NCBI GenBank assembly: GCA_029880325.1 | Contig: JAOUOP010000015.1 | Location: 1-64,000, forward strand | Direction of reading: 5' to 3' | Source: Myxococcales bacterium | Lineage (GTDB): Bacteria > Myxococcota_A > Polyangia > Polyangiales > JAFGIB01 | DNA: 64,000 bases | Shown here: positions 56,224-64,000 of the stretch, piece after piece | Layout: each line of letters opens with the position of its first letter | Numbering within the stretch: position 1 is the stretch's first letter | The notes under the pieces: generated by a model | Seen by the model: only the letters and a program-made list of their open reading frames with translations | The model's database searches: none | What the model was told of the DNA's origin: nothing | Program-made: the position numbers and the translations under genes

Positions 56224-57504
56224 TCAGGCGGGTGCGCCGGCGCCCATCGCCTGCAGGATGTTGGCGCGGTAGCCGAGGCTGTGGGCGATGCCGGAGAGCA
56301 GGGCAAAGACGCGTCCGACCAGCACGAAGTCGCTGGGCACCGAGACCACCGGGTCTTCGCGGATGGCGTCAAACAGCTCGTCGGTCATCTCTTCGGTGAA
56401 CTCGCCCTCGAAGCGACCGGTGTCGCTGCGGCGCATCATGCGCCGGGCGATGGCGATGAAGGTGGTGGAGTCGCCCGTTTTGGTCTCGAAGCCCAGTTCG
56501 CGGAAGGCCCGGATCATGGCGGCTTCGTTGAGCGTCATCATCGAGAACATCAGCTCGAACAGGCCGAGGCCAAAGCCCTCGGGTAGCTCCTTGCTCAGCC
56601 CGAAGTCGAGCACGATGATCTGGCCGTCCTCGGTGACCATCAGGTTGCCCGGATGGGGGTCGGCCTGGAAGAAGCCGTCGGCCATGATCATGTGCACGAA
56701 GATGTGCATCAGATCCTGCAGCACCTGCTTGGGGTGCAGTCCGGCCGCTTCGATTTGCTCGCGCTCGGTGATCTTGATGCCCCGCACCATCTCCATGGTC
56801 AGCACGCGCTTGCTGGACAGCTCGCGGTGAATGCCGGGCACCTTGACCCGCGGATTGTCCGCAAAGAGTTCGCGCACGCGGTCGGCGCTGTTGGCTTCGC
56901 GTTCGAAGTCGAGCTCGTAGCTCAGGTGTGTGGCCAGCTCTTCGAGCAGGGGCATCAGCTCGAGCGGCTGACTGTCGATTTTCTCGTAGAGCCAGCAGGC
57001 CCGCCGCATGTTTTGCAGATCGGTGGTGACGATCTCTTCGATGTCCGGATACTGGACCTTGACCGCCACCTCGGTGCCGTCGTGCAACCGCGCCGCGTGC
57101 ACCTGGGCCAGCGAGGCCGAGGCGATAGGCTCTTCGGAGAACTCGGCGAAGGCTTCCGAGAGGGGCTTGCCAAGCTCGGCTTCCACGCGCGCCTTGATCA
57201 GGTCGAAGCTTCTTGCGGGAACCGCGTCGTGGCATTGCTTCAGGCGTTCGATGAACGAAGGCGGAAAGCGATCGGAGCGCGTGGCGATGGCCTGGCACAT
57301 CTTGATGATCACGCCGCGCAGGTCGAAGGCCAGGCCCAGCAGGATCTCGGAGGCCCGTTCATTGACCGGGTCGAGCGCCTCGCCGGCACGTGGCTCGCGG
57401 CCCACGGCCCGTCGCGCCAGGTCGGGCACCTTGTACATGGACCACAGACGCAGGGCAGCGCTGCCCACGCGGTAGCTGCGATAGAGGCGCGTCAACGAAT
57501 TCAT
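56224..57504 (-). CDS. ABC1/UbiB-family atypical kinase (AarF-like)
   Basis: 426 residues with the ABC1 kinase pattern: an N-terminal helical lead; the KxGQ-type motif, here IIKMCQAIATRSDRFP (Gly replaced by Cys); the A-rich loop EPIASASLAQVHAARL; VAVKVQYPDIEE (ATP Lys); ADPHPGNLMV (catalytic loop); and VLDFGLSKEL (metal Asp). UbiB/AarF and COQ8 proteins support quinone and isoprenoid lipid metabolism, with ATPase rather than protein-kinase activity. The KxGQ change to KMCQ is uncommon. The di-iron gene starts 12 bp upstream, so the two are one operon. AarF-like kinases are often near lipid or quinone enzymes. Confidence 0.88.
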   Translation of the reverse strand: MNSLTRLYRSYRVGSAALRLWSMYKVPDLARRAVGREPRAGEALDPVNERASEILLGLAFDLRGVIIKMCQAIATRSDRFPPSFIERLKQCHDAVPARSFDLIKARVEAELGKPLSEAFAEFSEEPIASASLAQVHAARLHDGTEVAVKVQYPDIEEIVTTDLQNMRRACWLYEKIDSQPLELMPLLEELATHLSYELDFEREANSADRVRELFADNPRVKVPGIHRELSSKRVLTMEMVRGIKITEREQIEAAGLHPKQVLQDLMHIFVHMIMADGFFQADPHPGNLMVTEDGQIIVLDFGLSKELPEGFGLGLFELMFSMMTLNEAAMIRAFRELGFETKTGDSTTFIAIARRMMRRSDTGRFEGEFTEEMTDELFDAIREDPVVSVPSDFVLVGRVFALLSGIAHSLGYRANILQAMGAGAPA

Positions 57505-57516
57505 GGGTGGACTCGC

Positions 57517-58581
57517 TCAGGCGGCGCTGGGTTCGAAGCCGGTCTGGGCGGGGGGCTGCCAGATGGGCGTCAGGGCTTCGAAGTCTTCGAGCAGGGAGCG
57601 CTGGGCTTGGCCCTTGTCGACCGCCTGCTTCAGCGCGACGAGCGCGTCGTCGCGCTGCTCGCGGGGGCGGTTTTTGCCCATCTGGCCGAGGATGTGATGC
57701 AGGATGCCGTCGACGATGGTGCGGCCGGGGAGGGTCTTGCCGTCTTCGGTGCGTACGGTCTTTTGACGAAACTCCGAAAGCGCCGTGCGCAGGTACTCGA
57801 CGTGGGGGCTTTCGTCGGCGCGGATGTACTCGACCATGGTGCCGGCGGCTTCGGGGGCGGCTGAGACCTCGGGATCGGAGAGCAGCTCGACACCCCAGTC
57901 GAAGGTGCCGCGCGCGAAGACCTCGATCACCAGCACCTGCGACATGGTCATCAACATGCGGTAGAGGTTTTTGTCGAGTTGCGGGAAGAGCGGCTCGCCG
58001 CGGCGGCTCTGGCCGCGGTTGCCCATCAGGCGCATGAAGACATCCGGCGGCACCCGCGGATTTTCCAGGGCCAGGTCGCGCGCCGCCTCCCACATCTGCT
58101 TGTGGCCGCCCTGGTCGCGGTAGCCGGCTTCGTCGCGGGCATGGGCCTCGAACAGGCCCTTATCCAGGTGTGAAAGGGCGGTGCCATCGAAGTCCTCGAC
58201 CAGCAGGGCTTTCAAGTCCGGCATGCGAACGTCGCGGATGATGGCGCCGAAACCCTCCAGGATCGAAATCACCGTGAGTGCGCGCACGATGGGCTCGCGC
58301 ACGCCATTTTGAAGCAGCAACTTCGACTGGGCCACGCTGGGGTACTGCGGGGGTACCTGGGCGTCGCCGATCTCGAGGAGCTGTCCGCCCTGGTGCAGCA
58401 GTTGGGCCTGCCAGGCGGCGACCGCCGGATTGCGCACGCGGGTGCGCGGCGGGATGTATTTGCCGTCGGCGTCGAAGCCGCCGTGGCAGCGCACTTCGCC
58501 GGCGATCAGGGGTTCGGCGTAGTCGACGTCCGAGAGCAACTCGGCGCTGGTGAAGTGGACCTGGTCGTCTTCGGCTTGCAT
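57517..58581 (-). CDS. second di-iron ferritin-like protein, operonic with a UbiB-like kinase
   Basis: 354 residues. Helical segments carry the acidic/His pattern of a di-iron protein: Glu109 (SILEGFGAI), a central segment with Glu145, His147, Asp150, Glu151 and His160, then Glu220 (VLVIEVFARG) and Glu257-x-x-His260 (RADESPHVEYL). The last pair is a clean ExxH; which residues make the first pair is less clear. The length and layout resemble ferritin-like oxidase/hydroxylase proteins annotated in myxobacteria. It is not close in sequence to the protein at 47979-49082. The UbiB-like gene follows by 12 bp, so a joint role in modifying a lipid, quinone or natural product is possible. Confidence 0.75.
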   Translation of the reverse strand: MQAEDDQVHFTSAELLSDVDYAEPLIAGEVRCHGGFDADGKYIPPRTRVRNPAVAAWQAQLLHQGGQLLEIGDAQVPPQYPSVAQSKLLLQNGVREPIVRALTVISILEGFGAIIRDVRMPDLKALLVEDFDGTALSHLDKGLFEAHARDEAGYRDQGGHKQMWEAARDLALENPRVPPDVFMRLMGNRGQSRRGEPLFPQLDKNLYRMLMTMSQVLVIEVFARGTFDWGVELLSDPEVSAAPEAAGTMVEYIRADESPHVEYLRTALSEFRQKTVRTEDGKTLPGRTIVDGILHHILGQMGKNRPREQRDDALVALKQAVDKGQAQRSLLEDFEALTPIWQPPAQTGFEPSAA

Positions 58582-58674
58582 GTTCGGGCTCGCTGCACTG
58601 CCAACGCCTGCCGCGCAAAAAGAGCGCTGATGAGCCGGCGAAAGCAGGGCATCATAGCCCCGTTTGTATGGGGT

Positions 58675-59769
58675 TCAAATGGGGGCGCGCAGCTCACTGG
58701 GAGCGCTGCCGGTCCACTTGCGGAAGGCCCGGCGGAAGGCCCGGCCGGAGCTGAAACCCAGCTCCTGGGCGATCGCCTCGAAGGGCAAACCCGAGCCGGT
58801 GATCAGGGCCTTGGCCCGCTCTTCGCGCACGCCATCGAGGATGGTCTGGAAGGTCGTGCCCTGCTGTTGCAGCGAGCGCGCGAGCGAGCGTTTACTCATG
58901 CCCATCAGACGCGCGGTCTGGTCGGCGTCGGGGGGATTGTCCAGGCGGGCACGCAGGGCGCTGGCGACGCGGGCGGCCAGATCACCGGTGCCCTCGCTGT
59001 GGGCCAGCAGGCGCTCGCATTGCTCGGCGGCCATGCGGGCGGCCGGGGCGCAGGCGAAGCGCAGGTTACCTTCGAGCTGGGTGGCGTCGAAGACCAACTC
59101 GCAGACAGGCGCGCCAAACTCGGGCTCGACACCGAAAATCGCGGCATAGCGCGCGGCGTGGGGCGGCCGCGGATAGTCGAAGCGGGCGGCCAGCAGCTCG
59201 ATCGGTTCGCCGCGCACGAAGCGCGCCTGTTCCAGCAGGCAGCTGGCGGTGGCCTCCTTGCCGAAGCGCATGCACGCGGCGTCGGAGCCGGCCGGCGCAC
59301 TCGCGCCCCGCGCGCGGTCGCCAGCGCCCAGGCGTGAGCGCAGCACGAGCGCCTGGGCACGCACGCCCCATTCGTCCCGGGGCTCGCACAGCTGGGCGCT
59401 GCAGAACGGGGACAGCAGCTGGTCGTAACGGTCGGCCAGCTCGAGCGCGTCGCGCAGGGTGGCGCTGCTCATCATGGCGTAGCCGAGGAAGCCCAGCTGT
59501 GAGACCTGCAGCCGCGGACCCAGCATCAGCCCCAGGGCGGGCTCGCCGGTCAGCTCGAGGGCGGCGATCGAGAGGTTGCGCACTTCGCGGGCCCGCGGAG
59601 GGGAGGGCGCTACGGCGGGCGGGCCTGGGTTGTGAACGGCTTGGATTGGCTTTGGGTCGGCGGCTGCCAGCAGCCGTTCCTCGGCGACTCCCAGGGAGGC
59701 GGCGAGGCGCAGCAGTTCCGCGCTGAAGCCTGGAGCTGTGGGGCGGTCATCGATACTGAATAGAGGCAC
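58675..59769 (-). CDS. AraC-family transcriptional regulator
   Basis: 364 residues from a GTG at 59769. The N-terminal domain (from VRNLSIAALELTGEPALGLM, then LGFLGYAMMSSATLRDALEL) is the arabinose-binding-like sensor found in AraC/OruR-type regulators. The C-terminal double helix-turn-helix reads LMGMSKRSLARSLQQQGTTF and AIAQELGFSSGRAFRRAFRK, with the WTGSAPSELR end typical of AraC. The ligand is unknown. It lies 93 bp upstream of the di-iron/UbiB operon on the same strand and could control it; divergent targets are also possible. Confidence 0.88.
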   Translation of the reverse strand: MPLFSIDDRPTAPGFSAELLRLAASLGVAEERLLAAADPKPIQAVHNPGPPAVAPSPPRAREVRNLSIAALELTGEPALGLMLGPRLQVSQLGFLGYAMMSSATLRDALELADRYDQLLSPFCSAQLCEPRDEWGVRAQALVLRSRLGAGDRARGASAPAGSDAACMRFGKEATASCLLEQARFVRGEPIELLAARFDYPRPPHAARYAAIFGVEPEFGAPVCELVFDATQLEGNLRFACAPAARMAAEQCERLLAHSEGTGDLAARVASALRARLDNPPDADQTARLMGMSKRSLARSLQQQGTTFQTILDGVREERAKALITGSGLPFEAIAQELGFSSGRAFRRAFRKWTGSAPSELRAPI

Positions 59770-59912
59770 AATCCTTCAACACCTTCACCCACACGTCACA
59801 CCTTTGGAATAGCGCAGTGCAGCATTTTGCGCAATCGGATTGTGCAAACTTCGTTCACGGCCCTGCTGGAGGCGGAGGGAGCCGGAGCCTGAGCGCGCGC
59901 GATCGCCCGGCT

Positions 59913-60983
59913 TTATGGTTGTGCGCTCGGGCTCCGGGTGTCGCGGGCGAACTCGGCAACGTTGCGGTAGAGCGCGTACAGGCACAGCAAGTTGCCGCAA
60001 ACGGGCGGCACCGACGCCAGCTGGGGCCATGGGGAACTCCCCAGGGTGGCCAGGGCGGCCACCGCAAGCAACAGCCACAGCCCGCGGTCACGGCCGTCGT
60101 AGGCGCGGCCGACGGCGCTGGCCAGGGCGTAGCTGCCGCAGATGCGGAAGGAGCAGAAGGTGAGGGTGATGGCGAAGCCGATGCGGTCGATGGCGCCGGC
60201 CAAGTAGAGCGCTCCCAGGCTGAGCCCCAGGGCCACGAAACCCAGGTGTGGTCGCAGCCAGGCCTCGAGTTTGCGGTAGTAGAAGAGATTGCAGCGCAGC
60301 TGGATCACCACCGCCGCCAGGGCCACCAGTGAAAACGCCAGCTGCAGCCAACGGGCGCTGGCATCGACCCACAGCAGCAGCACTGCGACGGCGGCAAAGC
60401 CCAGGGAAATGCCGAAGCGGGCCTCGATGCCCGTGGCCGGCTCGGGGGCCACGAAGCGACCGCTCTGGTGCTCGAGCAGCAGCTGGCCGTGGTAGATCAT
60501 GGTGGCGGTCAAGCCCACCAGGACCACCCAGGGGGCGGCCAGGTCCAGGGCCACTGTGACGGTCAGGGCGGTCAGCGGCACGATCACGGCGTCGAGCCAG
60601 CGCCCCAGCAGCACAGAGCGTCGGTCGCGCCGGCCGCTGCGTTGGCCCTGGAAGACCTCCAGGCAGTCGCCGATCATGGACAGTAGCGTGCCGGCGGCGG
60701 CGCCCAGCAGGGTCAGGGAGCGGGCTGGGCCCTCGAGTTCCAATGAGAGCACGGCCAGCCCGGCGGTCAGCCAGGCGATGACATGGGTGGTCAGGGAGAT
60801 CGCGTTGGGGTGCACGCGCTCGGGCACGTGGGCCAGCAGCGGCAGGCAGATCGTCTCCACGATGCGCTGCTCGAAGCGCGGGCCGTGACCGCCAGCGGCC
60901 ACTTCGCGCTCGCCGGCCGTCGAACTCGCGCCGGGGGCGAGCATGCGCAGCTGGCTGGGGATGGGAAACTCGGGTTGAGGCAT
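59913..60983 (-). CDS. CDP-alcohol phosphatidyltransferase-like membrane protein
   Basis: 356 residues from the ATG at 60983; an in-frame ATG at 61037 would add 18 residues and cannot be excluded. Eight or more hydrophobic helices follow a charged start. The family motif DGxxARxxxxxxxxGxxxDxxxD appears in altered form: GDCLEVFQGQRSGRRDRR then LGRWLDAVIV. DG is DC, AR is QR, and the last Asp is missing. Phrases such as RVHPNAISLTTHVIAW (RxxPN-like) and the helix pattern still resemble CDP-alcohol phosphotransferases that make phospholipid head groups. Either the active site has drifted or the protein has another membrane role. Confidence 0.6.
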   Translation of the reverse strand: MPQPEFPIPSQLRMLAPGASSTAGEREVAAGGHGPRFEQRIVETICLPLLAHVPERVHPNAISLTTHVIAWLTAGLAVLSLELEGPARSLTLLGAAAGTLLSMIGDCLEVFQGQRSGRRDRRSVLLGRWLDAVIVPLTALTVTVALDLAAPWVVLVGLTATMIYHGQLLLEHQSGRFVAPEPATGIEARFGISLGFAAVAVLLLWVDASARWLQLAFSLVALAAVVIQLRCNLFYYRKLEAWLRPHLGFVALGLSLGALYLAGAIDRIGFAITLTFCSFRICGSYALASAVGRAYDGRDRGLWLLLAVAALATLGSSPWPQLASVPPVCGNLLCLYALYRNVAEFARDTRSPSAQP

Positions 60984-61187
60984 GGTGGAAACGGTGGCCC
61001 GCGCGTCGCGCGAGCACTTCCCGCTGGGCTTCAGCATAGCCAACGGGTCCAGGGGGGGGAAGCGGGGCGGAGATCGCCTGCCTCGGGCGAAGACGCTTGA
61101 CGGGCCCGGCTGCGGCTACGCCATAATGACTTCCCCCTCTCGCGAGCGCGGGCTGCGACTCGGCGTTCGAGAAAAGGCAGGTTGCCC

Positions 61188-61607
61188 ATGGACATCGTTT
61201 TGGCTCCCGACGTCTTCGTGAATGCTTCCGTGGCGGTGGGGACGCCGCCGGAGGCGGTGGTCCAGCGGGTGCTGGGCAAGCACAAGGGCGAGAGTCGCTG
61301 CTCCCAGTGGGTGCTGGACCGGGTAGGTCAGATGCTGACGGCGCTGCCCGAGTTCAAGCCCGACGCCGTCGAGGCCCAGATCCAGCTGATCCGCGGCCTG
61401 GTCCAAATGGTGGAGCTGCCCGAGGACTTCGGAGCCGGCGCCTGGGAGGCGGCCATGGTCGCCACCGCGAAGAAGGCAGGGGTCAAGCGCGTGGTCACCG
61501 ACCACCCCGATCTGCTCGAAAAAGAAACCTCCGACGGCGTCGAGTTCGTGGCCTCGGAGGCCTGGTTGATCGAGGTCACCACGCCGCCTCCACCTCCAGG
61601 AGGTTGA
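61188..61607 (+). CDS. PIN-domain-like protein
   Basis: 139 residues from the ATG at 61188. The N-terminus (MDIVLAPDVFVNASVAVGTP) has the strand-plus-acidic-residue opening of the PIN nuclease fold (usual DTNVLVSA), followed by helices and a C-terminal VKRVVTDHPDLLE with Asp residues where PIN domains keep their last metal ligands. Two or three of the four acidic positions can be placed, so activity is uncertain. It resembles proteins annotated as putative PIN-family toxins, but no antitoxin gene is adjacent, so a toxin-antitoxin role is not supported. The tail is Pro-rich. Confidence 0.55.
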   Translation: MDIVLAPDVFVNASVAVGTPPEAVVQRVLGKHKGESRCSQWVLDRVGQMLTALPEFKPDAVEAQIQLIRGLVQMVELPEDFGAGAWEAAMVATAKKAGVKRVVTDHPDLLEKETSDGVEFVASEAWLIEVTTPPPPPGG

Positions 61608-61660
61608 GGTCTCGGGGGGGGTATAATAAGGGGACAGGGCGTGCGTTGCGGGGAGTTGCC

Positions 61661-62713
61661 TCAGCCCTCGCCGGCCCTGCGCTCCTCGCGCACCGGATCG
61701 GTGGGATAGTCGTGGAAGGGCTCCGGCGTCTTGAAGCTGGTGCCGCTCTCCCAGGTGCCCGAGGCGAGCTGGATGTGGTTGCGGCCGGCGGCCTTGGCCG
61801 CGTACATGGCCTCGTCGGCGGAGCGCAGCAGGGTGGGGGCGTCTGATTTGCCCAGATCGTGGGCCACGCCGATGCTCGCGGTGACGCAGAGTTCGGAGTC
61901 GCCCACGGGGATGCGCAGGATCTCGATGCCGCGGCGAATGCGCTCGGCCAGGGCCATGGCGCCGACCTTGTCGATGTTGCGGGCGAGCACCAGGAATTCC
62001 TCGCCGCCCCAGCGGCCCAGCACGTCCTCGCCGCGCAACATGCGCTCGAGAGCCCGCGAGACCACGCGCAGCACGGCGTCGCCGCCTTCGTGGCCGGCGC
62101 TGTCGTTGATGTCCTTGAAGTGATCCAGATCGACCATCAGGAGCGCCAGCGGCGTGTGGTGGCGCTGGGCGAAGGCGACTTCGCTGCGCAGGCGGGCCTC
62201 CATGTGGCGGCGGTTGAACAGCCGGGTCAGCGGGTCGCGCACCATCATGTCGTGGGTGCGGCGGGCCGCTTCGATCTCGACCTCGTCGTAGAGGGCGAAG
62301 CCCAGCACGGCGCTGCCGCCCACTTCGATGCGCGAGCCGTTGCTGAGGCGCACGCGGCCGCTGACGGCCATGCCGTCCAAGCGCGTGCCGTTGGTGCTGC
62401 CCAGGTCCTCGAGCCAGTACTCATCGCCCTCGCGGGCGATGCACGCGTGGCGGCGCGACAGGCCGCGGTCGTCGAGCTGGATTTGGGCCTCGCCCGAGCG
62501 GCCGATCAGGATGCGCGGCGCGTCCAAGGTGAAGAGGGAGCCGGCTTCCATGCCACAGAGCACGGTCAGCACGCCCTCGGTCCGGGGCCCCGCCTGGCCC
62601 GCGTCGTAATCCCTGAAGGTTGGCCGCAGGCGGCCGGTGTCGTCGCGGTTTTCGTGCAAAGTCGTGCCTCGTACTACCCCTTCAGGATGCACTGAAATGT
62701 AGGATGTTGCCAT
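61661..62713 (-). CDS. FHA-GGDEF diguanylate cyclase
   Basis: 350 residues. An FHA domain spans about residues 45-135 (ILIGRSGEAQIQLDDRGLSR with GR, S and RH, then WLEDLGSTNGTRLDG). FHA domains bind phosphothreonine peptides. The GGDEF domain follows, with LTRLFNRRHMEARL, MVDLDHFKDINDSAGHEGGD and the active-site motif GGEEF at 236-240. An RxxD inhibitory site (RGED at 227-230) lies five residues before it, so product feedback by cyclic di-GMP is expected. It should make cyclic di-GMP from GTP under control of a Ser/Thr kinase, as in other myxobacteria. An MshEN-domain protein elsewhere in the window is a possible kind of effector. Confidence 0.92.
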   Translation of the reverse strand: MATSYISVHPEGVVRGTTLHENRDDTGRLRPTFRDYDAGQAGPRTEGVLTVLCGMEAGSLFTLDAPRILIGRSGEAQIQLDDRGLSRRHACIAREGDEYWLEDLGSTNGTRLDGMAVSGRVRLSNGSRIEVGGSAVLGFALYDEVEIEAARRTHDMMVRDPLTRLFNRRHMEARLRSEVAFAQRHHTPLALLMVDLDHFKDINDSAGHEGGDAVLRVVSRALERMLRGEDVLGRWGGEEFLVLARNIDKVGAMALAERIRRGIEILRIPVGDSELCVTASIGVAHDLGKSDAPTLLRSADEAMYAAKAAGRNHIQLASGTWESGTSFKTPEPFHDYPTDPVREERRAGEG

Positions 62714-63180
62714 AGGGGTCGCCGTTCCACACAGAAATCGGCCGAGTGGCTTGGCATTGAAATTCCCATATTACAGGAAATATCCTTTTGTGTCGAAATT
62801 CGGCTGTGCCCCCCTTCGGGCCGATTGGGAGACCGCTTTGTCGGGGCAGCGGGAAGGTGCCGCAGATGCCCCATGCCCGCAGCTGACCGCCGTTGTGAGG
62901 TTGGAGCGGTCATAACTTTGAGTTTTTGCGTGTGAGTTGAGTGTGCGCGTTTCGTTCACTCGAGCGCAAGAAAACCACTTCAACCGTCCGCTGAACCGCG
63001 CACACAGTAGTAGCGAGCGCTGCCGCAAGCGCAAACTCGGGCCGCATCATCTGTCCATGTACGGCCTGTCGGCGCGATGTCGTCTGCGTTCCCACCGAAT
63101 TTCGCGATTTACTCGACAAGGCCTGTACGGGTTCTTTTTTGGTGACCTACGATCGCATCGCAACGGAAAGGCTTGATTCA
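62714..63180. other. 467 bp intergenic region, divergent genes on both sides
   Basis: The region separates the minus-strand diguanylate cyclase from the plus-strand lipoprotein gene and should hold both promoters. No gene of convincing length or codon use is seen. Several short frames with basic residues exist on both strands but lack ribosome-binding sites. The middle has TTTGAGTTTTTGCGTG-like AT-rich tracts that may include a promoter. No riboswitch was recognised; a resemblance to part of a GEMM-type RNA was considered and dropped. Confidence 0.5.
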
Positions 63181-64000
63181 ATGCTCGTGACTTCATCGAC
63201 TGAGATCGCCGGCAGCGCATGGTGGCGCCGGAGCTGGGTTTTGGGGGCATGTCTTGTCCTGTGCGGCGCCTGCTCACACGAGGTGGAAAGCCCGAAGGTG
63301 GACATCGCCGACGACACGGCGTTTTCGCCGGATCTGGTGTGTAACGCTCAGTTGGATACGCCGGTGGTGATCGTGGGCACGGGCTTTCGTCCCGCGCCCA
63401 ACGAGACGCTTTCCAAGCCGGCGGTGTTGATCACGCCCGAGATTTCCCTGCAGCACGCCAGCGCGATCACCGGTGGCGCTGGTGGTGGTGGCGACGCGGG
63501 TGCTGGCGCTGCGAGTGCAGGCGGCGGCGAGCCCGTGGTCCTGTCCGGCGATCCCCGCGAGATGAACGCGGACGGCAACGCCGAGAACAACACCTGGCAG
63601 AGCGAAGAGCAGATGACGCTCATCGTCGACGAAGATTTGAAGCTCGCCGAGGGCATCTACGACGTCACCATCACCAACCCCGATGGCAAGCGCGAAGACA
63701 CCAGGGAGGGGGCGCTGGCGGTGATGTCGCCGCCGACCATCAGCGAAGTGATCCCGCCCTCGATCTGCGTCGATCAGAGCGACCAGGAGATGCAGTTGGT
63801 GGGCACCAACTTCCTGCGCTACGGCGAGGGTAAGCCCACGGTCACGATCATGGGCGCGGGCGATCCGCTGGTCCTGGACGTGCACACGCTGGACGGCTGC
63901 GCGGCCGTTCCGGGTCGTGCCCAAACGGCCGAGCTTTGCACCGACGCCTTCTTCACCGTGCCCATGATGGCGCTCGAGCCGGGCACCTACAGCCTGATGC
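63181..64000 (+). CDS. lipoprotein with IPT/TIG-like domains (runs off right edge)
   Basis: 273 codons are visible and the gene continues past the window. The start (WVLGACLVLCGACSHE) is a signal peptide with a lipobox (LCGAC). A Gly/Ala-rich patch (AGGGGDAGAGAASAGGGE) precedes the folded part. Phrases such as IYDVTITNPDGK and SEVIPPSICV, followed by LVGTNFLRYGEGKPTVTIMG, match the IPT/TIG (immunoglobulin-like, transcription factor) pattern found in bacterial surface proteins. The function is not clear. A GGAAAGG-like ribosome-binding site lies upstream of the ATG. The protein belongs with the many lipoproteins of this window. Confidence 0.78.
   Translation, partial: MLVTSSTEIAGSAWWRRSWVLGACLVLCGACSHEVESPKVDIADDTAFSPDLVCNAQLDTPVVIVGTGFRPAPNETLSKPAVLITPEISLQHASAITGGAGGGGDAGAGAASAGGGEPVVLSGDPREMNADGNAENNTWQSEEQMTLIVDEDLKLAEGIYDVTITNPDGKREDTREGALAVMSPPTISEVIPPSICVDQSDQEMQLVGTNFLRYGEGKPTVTIMGAGDPLVLDVHTLDGCAAVPGRAQTAELCTDAFFTVPMMALEPGTYSLM

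Noticed and set aside
61188..61607. Considered as the toxin of a toxin-antitoxin pair.
   Set aside because: No small antitoxin gene precedes or follows it, and not all PIN acidic residues can be placed.
62714..62900. A possible GEMM-type (cyclic di-GMP) riboswitch upstream of the diguanylate cyclase gene.
   Set aside because: Only a short GACAAAGC-like piece matches; the conserved tetraloop receptor and paired stems were not found.

Overview
The window is a high-GC chromosomal segment, tightly packed with genes on both strands. Several things point to a predatory or social deltaproteobacterium of the Myxococcota type. There are many lipoproteins with cysteine-rich repeats of the DUF4215 and MopE kind. 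A subtilase ends in a MYXO-CTERM-like tail. A giant FG-GAP/RCC1 surface protein is present, and FHA-GGDEF and MshEN signalling proteins sit among housekeeping genes. The genus cannot be told from the sequence alone.

Layout. 1-12.1 kb (minus strand): the 5' part of an SpvB/TcB-type toxin gene runs off the left edge. Just upstream of it, in the same transcription unit, lies an approximately 3,820-residue lipoprotein. 12.2-17.9 kb: a lipoprotein, a KP-43-like exported subtilase, a cysteine-rich lipoprotein and the remnant of an Uma2-family nuclease gene. 17.9-29.3 kb (minus): purA, an MshEN protein translationally coupled to glmM, a long intergenic hairpin, then tamB and tamA. 29.6-34.4 kb: a Rieske/cytochrome b-c respiratory module and two exported proteins. 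34.4-41.8 kb (minus): a three-gene operon with overlapping genes (HEAT-repeat protein, AMP-dependent acyl ligase, winged-helix/ATPase/TPR regulator). 41.9-49.1 kb (plus): miaB, a VanZ-like protein, an SNF2 helicase, a cysteine-repeat lipoprotein followed by a strong terminator, a methyltransferase and a di-iron ferritin-like protein. 49.1-53.7 kb: a possible transposase relic, type III glutamine synthetase, a kinase-fold protein, and a gene-free stretch with two abutting ~170 bp palindromic elements and a hexanucleotide repeat. 53.7-64 kb: a small membrane protein, argJ, a TetR regulator, a UbiB-like kinase with a second di-iron protein, an AraC regulator, a CDP-alcohol phosphotransferase-like protein, a PIN-like protein, an FHA-GGDEF diguanylate cyclase and the start of another lipoprotein gene.

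How the parts fit. The envelope theme dominates. At least seven predicted lipoproteins, the subtilase and the Tc-like toxin are exported, and TamA/TamB would insert outer-membrane proteins. GlmM feeds peptidoglycan and LPS precursors, and two proteins (MshEN, GGDEF) are linked to cyclic di-GMP. No CRISPR array, rRNA or convincing tRNA was seen. The most unusual items are the toxin/giant-propeller pair at the left edge, the twin palindromic elements at 52969-53302, the long hairpin at 22278-22420, and the two di-iron protein genes, one of them paired with a UbiB-like kinase.
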